From the NCBI RefSeq assembly GCF_001039355.2, contig NW_019775912.1, positions 1 to 50,671 on the forward strand: DNA of 50,671 bases, read 5' to 3'. The notes beneath the pieces were generated by a model. That model did not search any database. It saw nothing but the letters and a program-made list of their open reading frames with translations, and was not told where the DNA came from. The stretch comes from Lingula anatina. Taxonomy: Eukaryota > Brachiopoda > Lingulata > Lingulida > Lingulidae. Numbering within the stretch: position 1 is the first letter of the stretch; every line of letters begins with the position of its first letter. Below are positions 28,735-41,566 of the stretch, piece after piece. The translations under genes were made by a program, and so were the position numbers.

Positions 28735-31700
28735 GTTTAAAAACCAACTATACAGACGGAAGTTTTGTGGAAGAAACAAACAAATAACAACTCACATTTT
28801 CTATGTTAACTACGATAATTGCCATCAAACGCTCTCTGTGACAGCCTAGCTATAGTGGAAAACGAGCTACGACCGACTTACACCACCTAGCTGGCAGGTG
28901 TAAATTTACGACTAAGTTAAGACTGACGTAAACACTATTCCAGTTTGGTGCAACTGGCTTTTCTCGGGCATAGCATTTTGTGCCTGGTTTATGCCGGCGC
29001 AACTGCTACGCCTCACTTATGACCGGTTGGTGCAACCGGGCCCAGAAGAATATAAGGCATACAAATATTACAGTAAAGGAGGAAACCTTTCCATGTGGAT
29101 GGGTTTCAGCCAAATGTTGATGTGAGAGATAACATGAAACTTAAGTCAACATTGGGCTTACACCAGAGACTATACCCGACCCAAGACTTTTCCTCACCTG
29201 GTGACTTGATCAGAGGGACAAACAGCACATCATCATCTGGCAACTGAAATACCTGTTCAGCCACACTCCTCCTCATTGGAACTGCTATAGTCTCATTAGT
29301 CCACTCTTGTAACACACTGTACTGGTCTGACCCCTGGTGGCAATAAGTCACAGTAACATTTCCATAGCATTTATTCATGACTTGGTCAATAAGAGATGCC
29401 AGTAGGCCTTTCATCTCTTTGTCTTCGTCATCTTCCAAGTGTATCAAGGGTGGCAGGTCATACCATATTGCACTCACTGTGATGTTGTCCTTCACATATT
29501 TTGCACAAGAGTTGTCATCATCATGGCTGTTCCTTCCATGCATTATTGGAATAGTAAGAATCAAAATGTGGCAAAACAAAACTGGGCTGATATCAAGCTT
29601 CATCATATAATACCCTTTGAGTTTTATCTTTTTTATGAGTGCATACAATCCTTTTTGTGAATTAAATAACTTCCTCTTGCAGTTTCACATGTGTTATTGA
29701 ATTTTTAAAATACCATTAAAATGATATTTGTCCTATGTTGAAAGTGATATGTCCTTGCCTACTGAATGTGACTTATTTGTTGACTGGATTTTGTTGTATT
29801 CCATTTTTGGAAATGAAACATATTCCAGTATCCTAGGTTTGTTTTAACTCTTGCATATGACAATCTTTTCATCTAACTTTTCATGGGAAATTTAGTGGTG
29901 TAACTTCTACTTCAGCTGTAAGAGAATATGTCGGTACATATATATATATATATTTATGTTTTTTTGTCACTTAAAATTGAAATAGATTTTTAAATAGTTG
30001 TAACAAGGAGATTGTTTTTAACCAGTCCATGCCCCAGTTGATCAGATTGATGACTACAGTTTGGCTGCACAGTTTGATACTTGGTTAATACTTGTGCAGT
30101 TATCACAACCAAAACATCCCTTGGGTAACCCCTCTAAAACCTGTACTGTAGCTTACCTAAATGCCTATATTATATATACACTTCAAAATTTAAAAAAAAA
30201 AAAATCTGTTTAATTCATGACCACCTGGCAGTGAGAAATAAGAGTAAGATAACAGAAAAATGGGTGGGTCTTTATTCAATACCAAGCTTCCAAGAACAGA
30301 ATACAATAGCGAAAATTCATTTAGTGGTCAAATGTTTCCATACACAACCAAATTTTTAATACATGTGATTTATCATTGAAAAACAAACAATAAGATTGGG
30401 AATTGGATCAAACAATATAATTCTGAAATCTACCATTCCTACTGTGCATTCAAAAGATTATTATAACTGTGATGGCTCAATAAGACTGGTGCAATCCATC
30501 AGTCAGGTAAATTGTTTTCAAAATGTGATTTTTTCTTTGGCTAACATTTACAACATTGTCGTTACACTTTCATTGTTTTTAAGAGACTCTCATAAATGTG
30601 GAAAAACAATTAAACCATAAATATGTGGTTTATGTAATAATTGCTGGAATATATCAAATTGGCAGAACAGTATGGATACACTATTGAAGTCTGATACTGC
30701 AAGATCATAACTAATATCTCAAGCTGCAAGGGTTTTATTAATAATAGTCAATATTACCCCTGCTCAAGGAGGCATGCTAGGCAATTAAGAAGCTGGTTAC
30801 ACTGAAAGCACTAATTTTAACATAATTAGCAAGTAGCACAGAAGAGTTAGATCGATCCAGCTAGTATGATGGGTTTATGGAAATTAATTAAGGCAGTCCT
30901 AGGTAAAAAGCTTATATCTGGCCAAAAATTACGATCTTGTAATTTGGATGTGTAACTATCATCATTTTATTTGGAAGCTATGTTTAGTTAGTAGAGCAAG
31001 GACTCTATAAGCTGTATTTATGATCCTGAAATTATATAAACACACACAGACACACACACACACACACACACACCAGGATCATTGACCTACAAGGTATAAA
31101 TAAATGTGTTTCCACAGTGTGTATGTTTGCCCTCCCCCTTATACATTCTCTTTTGTGAAGATTTAAGCTGTATGTGTAGTTAAATCTAAACAAGCACACC
31201 AACTTAATATATGTAACTGTTTCCAGTTCACATCATGATCAGTTCACACATGAGTAAGTTAGTCACAGACTATAGTCTGCCGAATACTCACCTTGTTAGG
31301 GGTGTTTCTAAAACTCCTTCTCTATAATAATACAAGAATACACTTATCTCTATCTGCGGTCCCATTGGCTTTGTGGCTCTATCACTGTTATCATTGTGTA
31401 TGCATACAAGTCCCTGTGCATCATGTGATTAAAGATGTCAAATGAAGTACACTGTATGTCTTTGCTGATTGGTAAATAATTTATGCTTCAGATTACTACC
31501 GGGAGAGTGAGTACAAGTCTTAGTTGGTCAAAGGAGCACTACATATCAGTTGCATATAAAGATTTATCAAGAACTGAGTTTGCTAGATTGATCTTGTTAG
31601 AACAATTTATGTAAAGTGATGGTTGTTGTTACTTATTAACCCATTCATGTTAGGTCTTATTATAACTGTAAAGTAAATTTTACAGACATTTTGGAGTTGT

Positions 31701-34700
31701 TGCTGGTTCATGGCTACTAAAATGTATACTAATGATTGCTTTCACGTCCAACCTTAGTGATGTATATTTGATGTATATTTAGGCTACTTGGCAATTGTAA
31801 TAAAGAAAGTTACAGTGTAGTAATAACCATTGCAGATCCCCCAGTTGATATCTATGGCAATGCCTTGGTTCATTATGTATATACGGGCTTATTATTATCA
31901 CTGGAAAGAAGTTTTGGTCTTGTTACTTCTAAATTTTTAGATTTCAAGGTATGTTGGTCAGTTGGATTGTTTGTTTGTTTGTTTGTCTGTTTGCACTCTA
32001 CAGATCACAATTTTTATCATATATCACTTCTATTTTTTTCCCTGAACAGATATCCGAAAGAGCATGTGACTGAACTTTTTTGGAGTCAGTCTGAGTATTT
32101 TTTCCAGGAGAAATGGCTATATGTGCTAAAACCAAATACTCTTTCAAATTCAGGAAATGTTAAAGCTAGGGAACTCGTGTTTTGTGTTTTGTAGAGAAGT
32201 CAAGGACCACACTGGAGGTTGTGTTGTTTTTATGTATAGACACAGACGTCATCACTGTCGTCATCAGTATCATCACCTTCATTCAGTGTTATAATGATAA
32301 GTGAAAAATATTTGCCCTTTTGTTTTCAAACTTACAGAACTGATGAATATTCATAAAATGCTGCTTAATTGGAAAACAAGGTTAATACAGAGATAGTCCA
32401 AATCATTCAATCTATGTATAAACAATTGAAGTCAAGTATACAGATGAAAGATGGTATATCTGATTATTTTGATTGTACCATAGGCACCAAACAAGGCTGC
32501 ATGTTAAGTCCATTTATGTTTTCTCTATTTCTAAATAAATTTGTATATATGTTAAGAAATGATGAAAACTGTAAAGGCTTTTTCGTAATTGAAGATGCAC
32601 CTAACATCTCATATTTGCTCTTTGCAGATGATGCAGTAGAGATAAGTGACACGGTCGGTAGCTTGCAAAAGCTTATAGTAAAACTAGAAAATTTCTGCAA
32701 AAAATATGGCATGATGATCAACATAGATAAAACAAAAATTATCATATTTAGATGAGGTGGTTATTTAAATAAACATGAAAGATGATTCCTAAATAATGAG
32801 GTAGAAATTGTTAGCCACTATAAGTACCTAGGGCTGATATTATCAGCTTTTTTGCCCTGGAGCAAAGCTAAGAGTACCCTAGCACAGCAAGGAGAGAAAA
32901 CCATGAATATTCTGATATACTTTATCAGAAAATTTGACGTGCCTTTGACTCAGTCGCTATATTTGTTTGATCATGTTGTTGTACCAACTCTGTGCTATGG
33001 AGCTGAAATTTGGGGCTTCGAGAAATGTGATCAAATAGAAATAGTTCAACATAAACTCTGCTAAAAATTATTGGGGCTGAGTTCAAGGACATCAAACGTC
33101 ATGGTCCTCGGAGAACCTGGTAGATTACCATTGTATCCAGTTTACACTATACAATGTATTAAGTATTGGCTGAAATGGATTAGGATGGAACCAGAGAGGT
33201 ACCCCAGAGCTTGCTATAATATGTTGTGTACACTAGATGAACATGGAAAGACTAACTGGGTGACTAAAGTGAAACAAATAATTAATATGTATGGTTTTGG
33301 TTATGCATGGATAGCACAAGATATGGGTGATATAAATACCTTTGTAAGCCAATTTTTACTAAGGCTGAAGGACTGCGCTAGACAAAATTGGGTTGAAAAC
33401 ATACAAAATAGTCCAAAACTTTGTGAAAACTATGCATTGTTTAAGAGTTTGTTAGAACCGATATTACCCCAACCGGTTTGCCGATATTACCCCAACCGGT
33501 TACCAGTGTATTCATATACCCTGCACGATTCGGAGAGGGGGTGGAGTTGCTTTTCTTTCACAGGACAGCTTCACAGTAACCCAACAGCCAAAAAGGATTG
33601 ATCCATTGTCTTTTGAGTACATTGAGGTTTTAGTTACAGCTATATCAGTGACATTGCGTATCATTACAGTATACAGAATACCTCCATCTAAAACCAATAA
33701 TTTGCGAAAAATGTTATTCCTCAGTGAGTTTTCTGATCTCCTTGAGTACCTAGCACCTCTTCGAGGGAAACTTCTTATCGTCGGCGACTTGAATATACAC
33801 TGGGATGATCAACACATTTCTGAAACCAAGCAGTTTGCTTCATTAATTGATTCATTTGGACTTACACAGTACGTGTTAGATCCCACCCATGTTCGCGGTC
33901 ATACGCTTGATATGGTATTGGCTAGGGAAAGTGATTCACTTGTAACATCATGTGAGGTAGGGCATTTACTTTCTGACCATCATGTTATCAACACCACGCT
34001 TAGATGTGGCAGACCGCACCCCAGTAAGGAGAAAGTCTCGTTCAGAAAAATCAAGGGCATTGATGTAAATGAATTACAAGGACAGATTACATCACAGCTG
34101 GGTGATTTAAGTTTTGATAATTTGAGTCCTGAGGAATGTGTGCTTCTGTATGACAGGACATTGACAACTGCACTTGACAACCTTGCACCTGTCAAAACTA
34201 AAACGTTTGTTAAGAAAGATCTGCAACCTTGGATGAATGATCACATTCTGGAGGCAAAGAGAGACAGAAGGAAAGCGGAGAGGAAGTGGCGAGGTAAGTG
34301 ACGAGTAAATTAACTGTTCATCATCAGATCNTTCTGTTAAAAATTATTGGGGCTGAGTTCAAGGACATCAAACGTCATGGTCCTCGGAGAACCTGGTAGA
34401 TTACCATTGTATCCAGTTTACACTATACAATGTATTAAGTATTGGCTGAAATCGATTAGGATGGAACCAGAGAGGTACCCCAGAGCTTGCTATAATATGT
34501 TGTGTACACTAGATGAACATGGAAAGACTAACTGGGTGACTAAAGTGAAACAAATAATTAATATGTATGGTTTTGGTTATGCATGGATAGCACAAGATAT
34601 GGGTGATATAAATACCTTTGTAAGCCAATTTTTACTAAGGCTGAAGGACTGCGCTAGACAAAATTGGGTTGAAAACATACAAAATAGTCCAAAACTTTGT

Positions 34701-37700
34701 GAAAACTATGCATTGTTTAAGAGTTTGTTAGAACCCGAAAAATATTTATTTGATGTAAATATTAGGAAGTACAGAGTAGCATTTACAAAATTCAGAGCTT
34801 CAAATCAGAGACTTGCAATAGAAACTGGTAGACATGAAAATTTACAAAAAGTAGATAGGTTGTGTAAATATTGCTTAGAGAAATATATTTCCGAAATTGA
34901 AGATGAGAAGCATTTTTTTACTAGTTTGTTTACGTTATGAGGAATCGAGAGCTCAGTACATTCCTAATTTGAATACTAACAATACATCTTCAAATTGTTA
35001 TATTTCTATGATGAAAACAAAAAATCCTGATGCTCTGAACAACCTTGCTAGATTTATTTATCATGGTTTGAATGCTAGAGAAAACTGATGCAAAATGTCG
35101 AACTGTAACTTTGTGATGTATTTGCTATGGGCCGGTGTCCTTTATCAATTGAATTGCTTAATTGGACCATTTTCCGTAAGTAATGCCCTTTTTTATTTTT
35201 TGTTTTTTTTTTTTGCTTTTTTTTCAGAATATTTTATCCACCATTATACAAATACAATGAAAACCGTTTGCCTTTTGTCTGCAAATTTACAAAACTGATG
35301 AATATTCATAAAATACAGGTCAAGTTTGATAATCAGTTTGATAGGACAATTTTTCCATAAATTATGCTTTTTTTGTTTCTTTCAGCATATTTAATCCAAT
35401 AATACAAATAATGTGAAAACTGTTGAAATTTTAATTAAAACTTGCAGGACTAATTCATAGGACTAATGCATAGATCAGGTTTGAAATTATCTTGTTTATC
35501 TTGTTTAGTTTTGATGAAGTTATACTGTTTTTTAGTAAGTGGTTTTTCCACAGATTTATTTTAAGGAATGTTAATAGTCTCATTATTGAACTAATTACAA
35601 ATGTAAAAGTGTTCTTTTGACATTTTCTGCATCTTAACAATTTTGTTAGTTGATTATATAAATTGATGGTAAATCTGTTATCATGCATTGTGTAATAAAG
35701 AGTCAAAAGTGGAAATAAATTCATATCAGTGCAGTTCGTCAACTTCAATCTTTCACTTTGTTCAAAATCACTATGTTCAATAGAACAAATTTAGCAAAAT
35801 GGACAGTTATACTTGTTCTGTTGATATTTTTACCGTGTCAACAATTTTGTTAGTTGATCATTTAACAAGGCAGCAAAACTTGTGAAAGTACAGACAAAAA
35901 GCAGAAAATATAGATGCACAAAATAGGCTTCTGATGCAATAATACATTATACTTAACAGCAAAGTGAACACCAAATTTTAATTATGAACAACAGGTAATA
36001 CAGATGTCAGTGAAATGTGTAACTAGCATAAGGCCCATGAGAGTTTAATTAAGTTCACACTTTGAAAATGCCAGAATGAGAAAAATGAAAGTTTCACACA
36101 AAACTACATAAATTATAAAGAACAAATGACAATCCAATCAAACTGGTTTTCCCATAGGAGCTGTATGTTAGTCCTAAGAATCATTCTTATAAGTCACATA
36201 AGTCATTTTCTTTTCATAAAGTTTGCCATGGCAGTGTACAAAGTAGTTTTTTTTTTGTCATTTTTGATGCAATATTACATTATAATTTTCAGCATAATCA
36301 TCACCAATTTTTAATGATCTACTAAACATAGCATTGACATGTAGAAAATTTGATTACCATTTGGCTTCATACCCTTGGGAGTTGTAAGTCCCACAATGCC
36401 AATATGTGAAAAATGAAAATTTCATAAAGATCTACATTGCTTCCAGAAGAGAGTGCAATCAGACTGGTTTTCTAACTCAGTCTTATGAATCTTTTCAGTA
36501 AGTTTGAGAATCATAAGTATAACATGGGTTTCCTTACATTGTCATTATGTCTAAAATAGGCAGTGTCTAAAATAGGACTTTCTTCAATTAATGCAATGTT
36601 ACTTAATGTTTAACAGCAAAAAGACCATCAGTTTTTAATAATAAAGCATAATTATCATTGATATTCGGAAAATGTGACTAGCAAATGTCTTCAAGCCTAT
36701 GGAAATTCAAAGTTACAACTTAAAAATGCCAATATGTGAAGAATTATAATTTTCCAAAAAAAGTATAACTTCCAGAAAAATAAACCAATCAGACTGGTTT
36801 TTCAACTGAAGCTGTATTGAAGGTTATTGAAGGTTATGAAGGTAACCCTTCATTTTCATCCAAATACCAAAAATCAGTTTTTCCTGCATCTAATTATTCA
36901 ATAATGCATCCATCTTCAGATAGTGAACTGATATCGATTTACAGATACTGGCACATACCAAATGTGCAATACACAGGTATATCTTGCACAGTGTAGTTGA
37001 CCTTTTTAAATTTGCAGAAGGCTACCAGACTCCACTTGTCTCTGTCCTTGGTATAGGCCTGTTCTCTTTATCCATTTTCATTATAATGCATTGCTTCTAA
37101 AAGCTACCTAAATAAAAGATGAGCTTTAATTGATTAACTGTGTGACAATTATGCTGAATTACAAAAAGCAAGAGTAATATATTTGTGTGCCAGCATTCAC
37201 TGTTATCACCTTGTCATATTAATTTTAGGCATAAAGTGGTGTTTAGTGCAGTTACAAAGTCTTCCTCCTGGGACATTCCATTGATCTTCTCCAGTTCCTA
37301 TCTAATCAACATCAGCCATAGCTTGTGTGTTTTCTCTTGTCTGAACTTGAAAAATGAACACCTCCATTTCATACTCATGCAACATCTGAAAATAATAAAA
37401 TTTTAAAATAGGAACTTTTCAGACATATATAATTACCTGTTCAAATGTTTAAAACTGAGAGACAATATCATTATCAGCATTGTCATAGACAAATTATAAA
37501 TGTTAGGGGAGGGGAACTTGTGACCGGCTCGCTCAAATGGTAGTCACAGTGTGTGCTCTACTTGTCATATCCCTTATATCTTAACAATTATACTGATTTG
37601 AAGGAGTGTAATTACTTACCATTGAAAGCCCTCTTTTCCTGTATGCATATCTCGATGGTTTATCACTCACAATTTCACCTGACTGCTTGGGCAATTTCTG

Positions 37701-40700
37701 GATTCAGAACATGTATCATTGATACAGCGTCAGGTAATCATTCTTTCTCCATATTTGTCAGTAACTTTTACTTCAGAGGGTATCACGTAACATCAAATCT
37801 CAAAGTCGTAGGGTTCCATGAAGTCTTTACTTGTTTTTGCTTCTGCTGATTGCAGGAATAAATGAAAGGACATGTTGTTTGCAGAACTGCTTGTAAATAG
37901 GTATGCTGCACAGAAGTGTCCTTTTCCCTTTCGAACTCTCCCCATTTTCGTGAAAACACGAGCAAAACTGATGTGCACACCTGTACCCATATGCTCCATA
38001 AAATGGTGGACAGAGAACATGCTCACAGGACCACCTTCTCTTTGTCATTTCCACTTTAGCCTTGTATTCGAGGTTTTCGGGTTAGTCTTCAGGTGTGTAT
38101 TTTCACAAATCCAGCGATATACTGTCCAAATCAAACACATTTAATATTTTGATCTCAGGTCATGTTTATTTGTTTATTAAGTGTCTAAAGATTATAAAAA
38201 ACACCGTTACATTTCAGTCATTATGTAAAATTGCACCAATTGTACAAAAACCCTATTTTGGTCACTGCTGTCACAGCTAGTAACCATTTAAGGAAAAACA
38301 AGTCACTTACTCTTAATAATATTCATGTTTTATTTGTTATCTTTAAAGTTGAAATTGTAACAATCTAAAAAACCAATACTTTGATTAAATAAATAATTTG
38401 GATGGCTTTGATACTCTATGACTTGTAAATGTTATTTTGCATATCAGTTTAAAAATTAATAAAAAAGTTTAAAAGGTATTATCACTAGTACAAGTAAACA
38501 GTCCATGTCACAAACTAAGCTAAATAATTTTTACGAAAATTCAAATCCCTTGTAGTTGTGGTATGAATTGCTGTCTAATTTTCATACTGATGCAGGATGA
38601 GAGAATAACTCCAATTTCTTTCCCTGTACTCCCGATAGCCATCTGACTGTATGCATTAAACTGTGGTCTCCTGGAAATATAGATGCCTTTCATTCCCTCC
38701 TTCAATTTCTTCTTTTTCCTGTTCCGTTTCCTGTCACTTTTTTAGTCGTAGCCAGATATTTCAACAAACATTGTAAGCTTTCCTCCTCGCTATCGCCAGA
38801 GACACATTTCCAAATTGAAGCCATGTTGAAAATATGGCCAACTTTATGATGTCACTCACCAATTAACTTAGATCTCGGCTATTTGTGCGTTATTAATTTC
38901 CACCACTCCTCCCAGACCATAGGAGTTAGATGTTAAAACATTGGAAATTGGTAGACTTAACATCGTGTGTATGGACACTTTGGAATTTTAGTGCAACAGG
39001 GGCTTGGGCAGTCCCTTAGGGGGTGGTTGATTCTTAATTCTTTTGTCATTGTAATTTCATTTATTTATTTATTTACCTATTGAGAGTATAAACATGATAA
39101 ATTAAAAATTTATCTTCCCCACAGCCCTCATGAGGTTTGTAAATTTACATAAATAAAACTATTTAAAAAATTAAAAATTGTGTTAAGACCATTAAATGAA
39201 CTATAAAACTTATAAACAAAAAGGATGATTAAAAATAACAATAAAACATATACAGATTTAACAATAACAACAGTAACAATCCTATTTTGAATAAAATTTA
39301 AATTGGCTGATTTAAAACTTTTCAAAGTTTTCAAATTTTGAATGTCATTATGAAGATTATTCCATAAAAGTATAGAGCTCCAAAAGGTCTTTGTGATAGC
39401 AGCCTGGCAAATATAACTGCTCTTTGGTTGAAGATCTTGTTTGTCTCTTTGTAACATTAGATAAAATATTATTAAATAAAGTACTCATGTATGTAGGTGT
39501 TAAATCATTTCCAAACTTGTATATCATTGTAAATTTCCTTGAATCTATTTTTTCATAAATGTTGAGCCAATTTAAGTTTTTTAAAAAGATTAAAAGAGGA
39601 ATGGCTTTTGCCTGTTTCTGATGTATAACTAGTATTAACCTAGTAGAACGTTTCTGCCATTTATATGATTCATAGATTTTCGGACTACTGTCCCATACAG
39701 GGGAATAGTAGTCTAGGTGAGGGGTTACCTGTGCATTATAGAAAAGTTTTCTCGTTTCTACAAGCAGATAGATTTTGATTTTTCTTAAAAGTGGGAGTTT
39801 ACTGTCTACTGTCTTTCTAATTTTCTGTATATTCCATCTGAATATTGAATATTCCATGATAGGTAATCACATGTAGTCCCTGGTAGTTTTTCAGAGCTCA
39901 CATTGTCAGCCAGTTTTCCATTTAAAGTCCATTGTTATTTTTTACTGTTTTCATTTAAGTGTTCCCATTATTGACTCAAAGTAATTAGCATACATGTAGT
40001 TTTTTTAAAACACTGTCGACATTTTGTTACTTTCACACCATGTTGTAAAATTTTTCACATCAAAGTTTAGTTTTTGGTTTAGTTCAGAAGTTGTTTTTAT
40101 CATTTTATGTGAACAACCACAGAGTTTGCAATTTTAAAGGGGCAAGGTGGTCTGAAAAAGTGGACCTTTTTTCCACAAAACTTGCATGTTCCTTGAATAA
40201 ATTTTAACCCAGAGCAGACTTTCAAAATGAGCCCCCTCCCCCTGGCCTGGCAACAGGCCCAATTAATAAGTCACTGGTGGCCAGTCCACTAAATAAATAT
40301 ATCCCAGCAGTCCTGGCAAAAAGTGCATGCCTATGAGCCACAATAGAAATGACAGGTACATTTCACTTCTAGATAACATCTTGGATTTCACTGCTTTTTC
40401 TTCCTTTACAAGAACGATTGAAAACTTAACAACTGACAAAGAGCTGCAGCATGCTGAATCCGTTCACTGGCCTGACTGGCTTGAAAACTCAGTGAGTGTG
40501 GCAGATGATATTTTTGAATGCTTGAAACAAGACAAAAAAAAAGTTGCTCTATTTTGATGTTTGCTCTAAGTGTAAGGCAAAAGAAAAATATAATTTTAAA
40601 AAATAATTTATTAGTTGGATTGATTGCACCATACAAATTGTTTGAGTAACTACCATAACTGATGCACATAATAAAAATTGGTGTTGGTAGTGTTGTCAAG

Positions 40701-41068
40701 CATTATGTAATATCACATCAAAAATGAAAAAAATATATCTAATTTTTATTTATTTATTTTTTTTTTTTTTGCTTTTATGTTTTAAAATGATAATATTATT
40801 ATTAGTATTTGCATGGAAGGCTTTGAAGATGTAAAGGATAATTTACTTGGACTATTGGTTGCTAAATAAAAGGAAATTGATGTGAACTAAATTTCCTGTA
40901 AACAGAATAAAGTTACATGTGTATGGTCATAATTTTTAAGAAGTGGGGAAATGAGATATATATCTAATTTTCTTGCTTGACCTGATTAATAAACTGAGAG
41001 AAAACAGTGTAAAGTTAACAAGGGAGAGAACATATCTGAAGGAAATAAACTGGAATGAAATAAGAAAT

Positions 41069-41115
<47 letters not shown>

Positions 41116-41496
41116 AAAAGAAAAAACTAACATCAGCTATTTTGCCCCGACCGGTTTCATTCTTTCTTCAGGGGGTTTTGTTTATTTGTTACTAGGTGAT
41201 GTCATAAAGGCTAAAATGTGACGTCTGTAACAATAGGTGTTTAATTGTTGCTTTTACCAATGCTATTATCTATTCAATGTAGGTTTATACTTATTAATGA
41301 ATAGATTTTCTTTCATTTCCCTTTCTGTTTGGGTTGTTTCCCTACATTGAATATTTTAGCCTTTATGACATCACTTAGTAACAAATAAACAAAAACCCCT
41401 GAAGAAAGAATGCAACCGGTCGGGGCAAAATAGCTGATGTTCGTTTTTTCTTTTTATTATATATAATATATACTCGTACAGGAAAAACACTTTTAC

Positions 41497-41566
<70 letters not shown>

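Larger units (their letters stand above)
27621..29043. mobile_element. 1.4-kb TIR element (GGGCCCGGTTGCACCAAC ends)
   Basis: Left end GGGCCCGGTTGCACCAAC; right end is its inverse. Internal landmarks such as 'cgtaaa', 'gccaggttta' and 'gttgcaccaa' also mirror. It fills most of receptor intron 1. It contains a nested Harbinger-like MITE (28279-28581) and a TA microsatellite. No transposase is present. Confidence 0.75.

Noticed and set aside
29377-29660. Plus-strand ORFs opposite receptor exon 1
   Set aside because: Shadows of the spliced, conserved minus-strand coding exon.
37780-38060. Three overlapping minus-strand ORFs
   Set aside because: Open in all frames, no recognisable family; probably chance or an old repeat.
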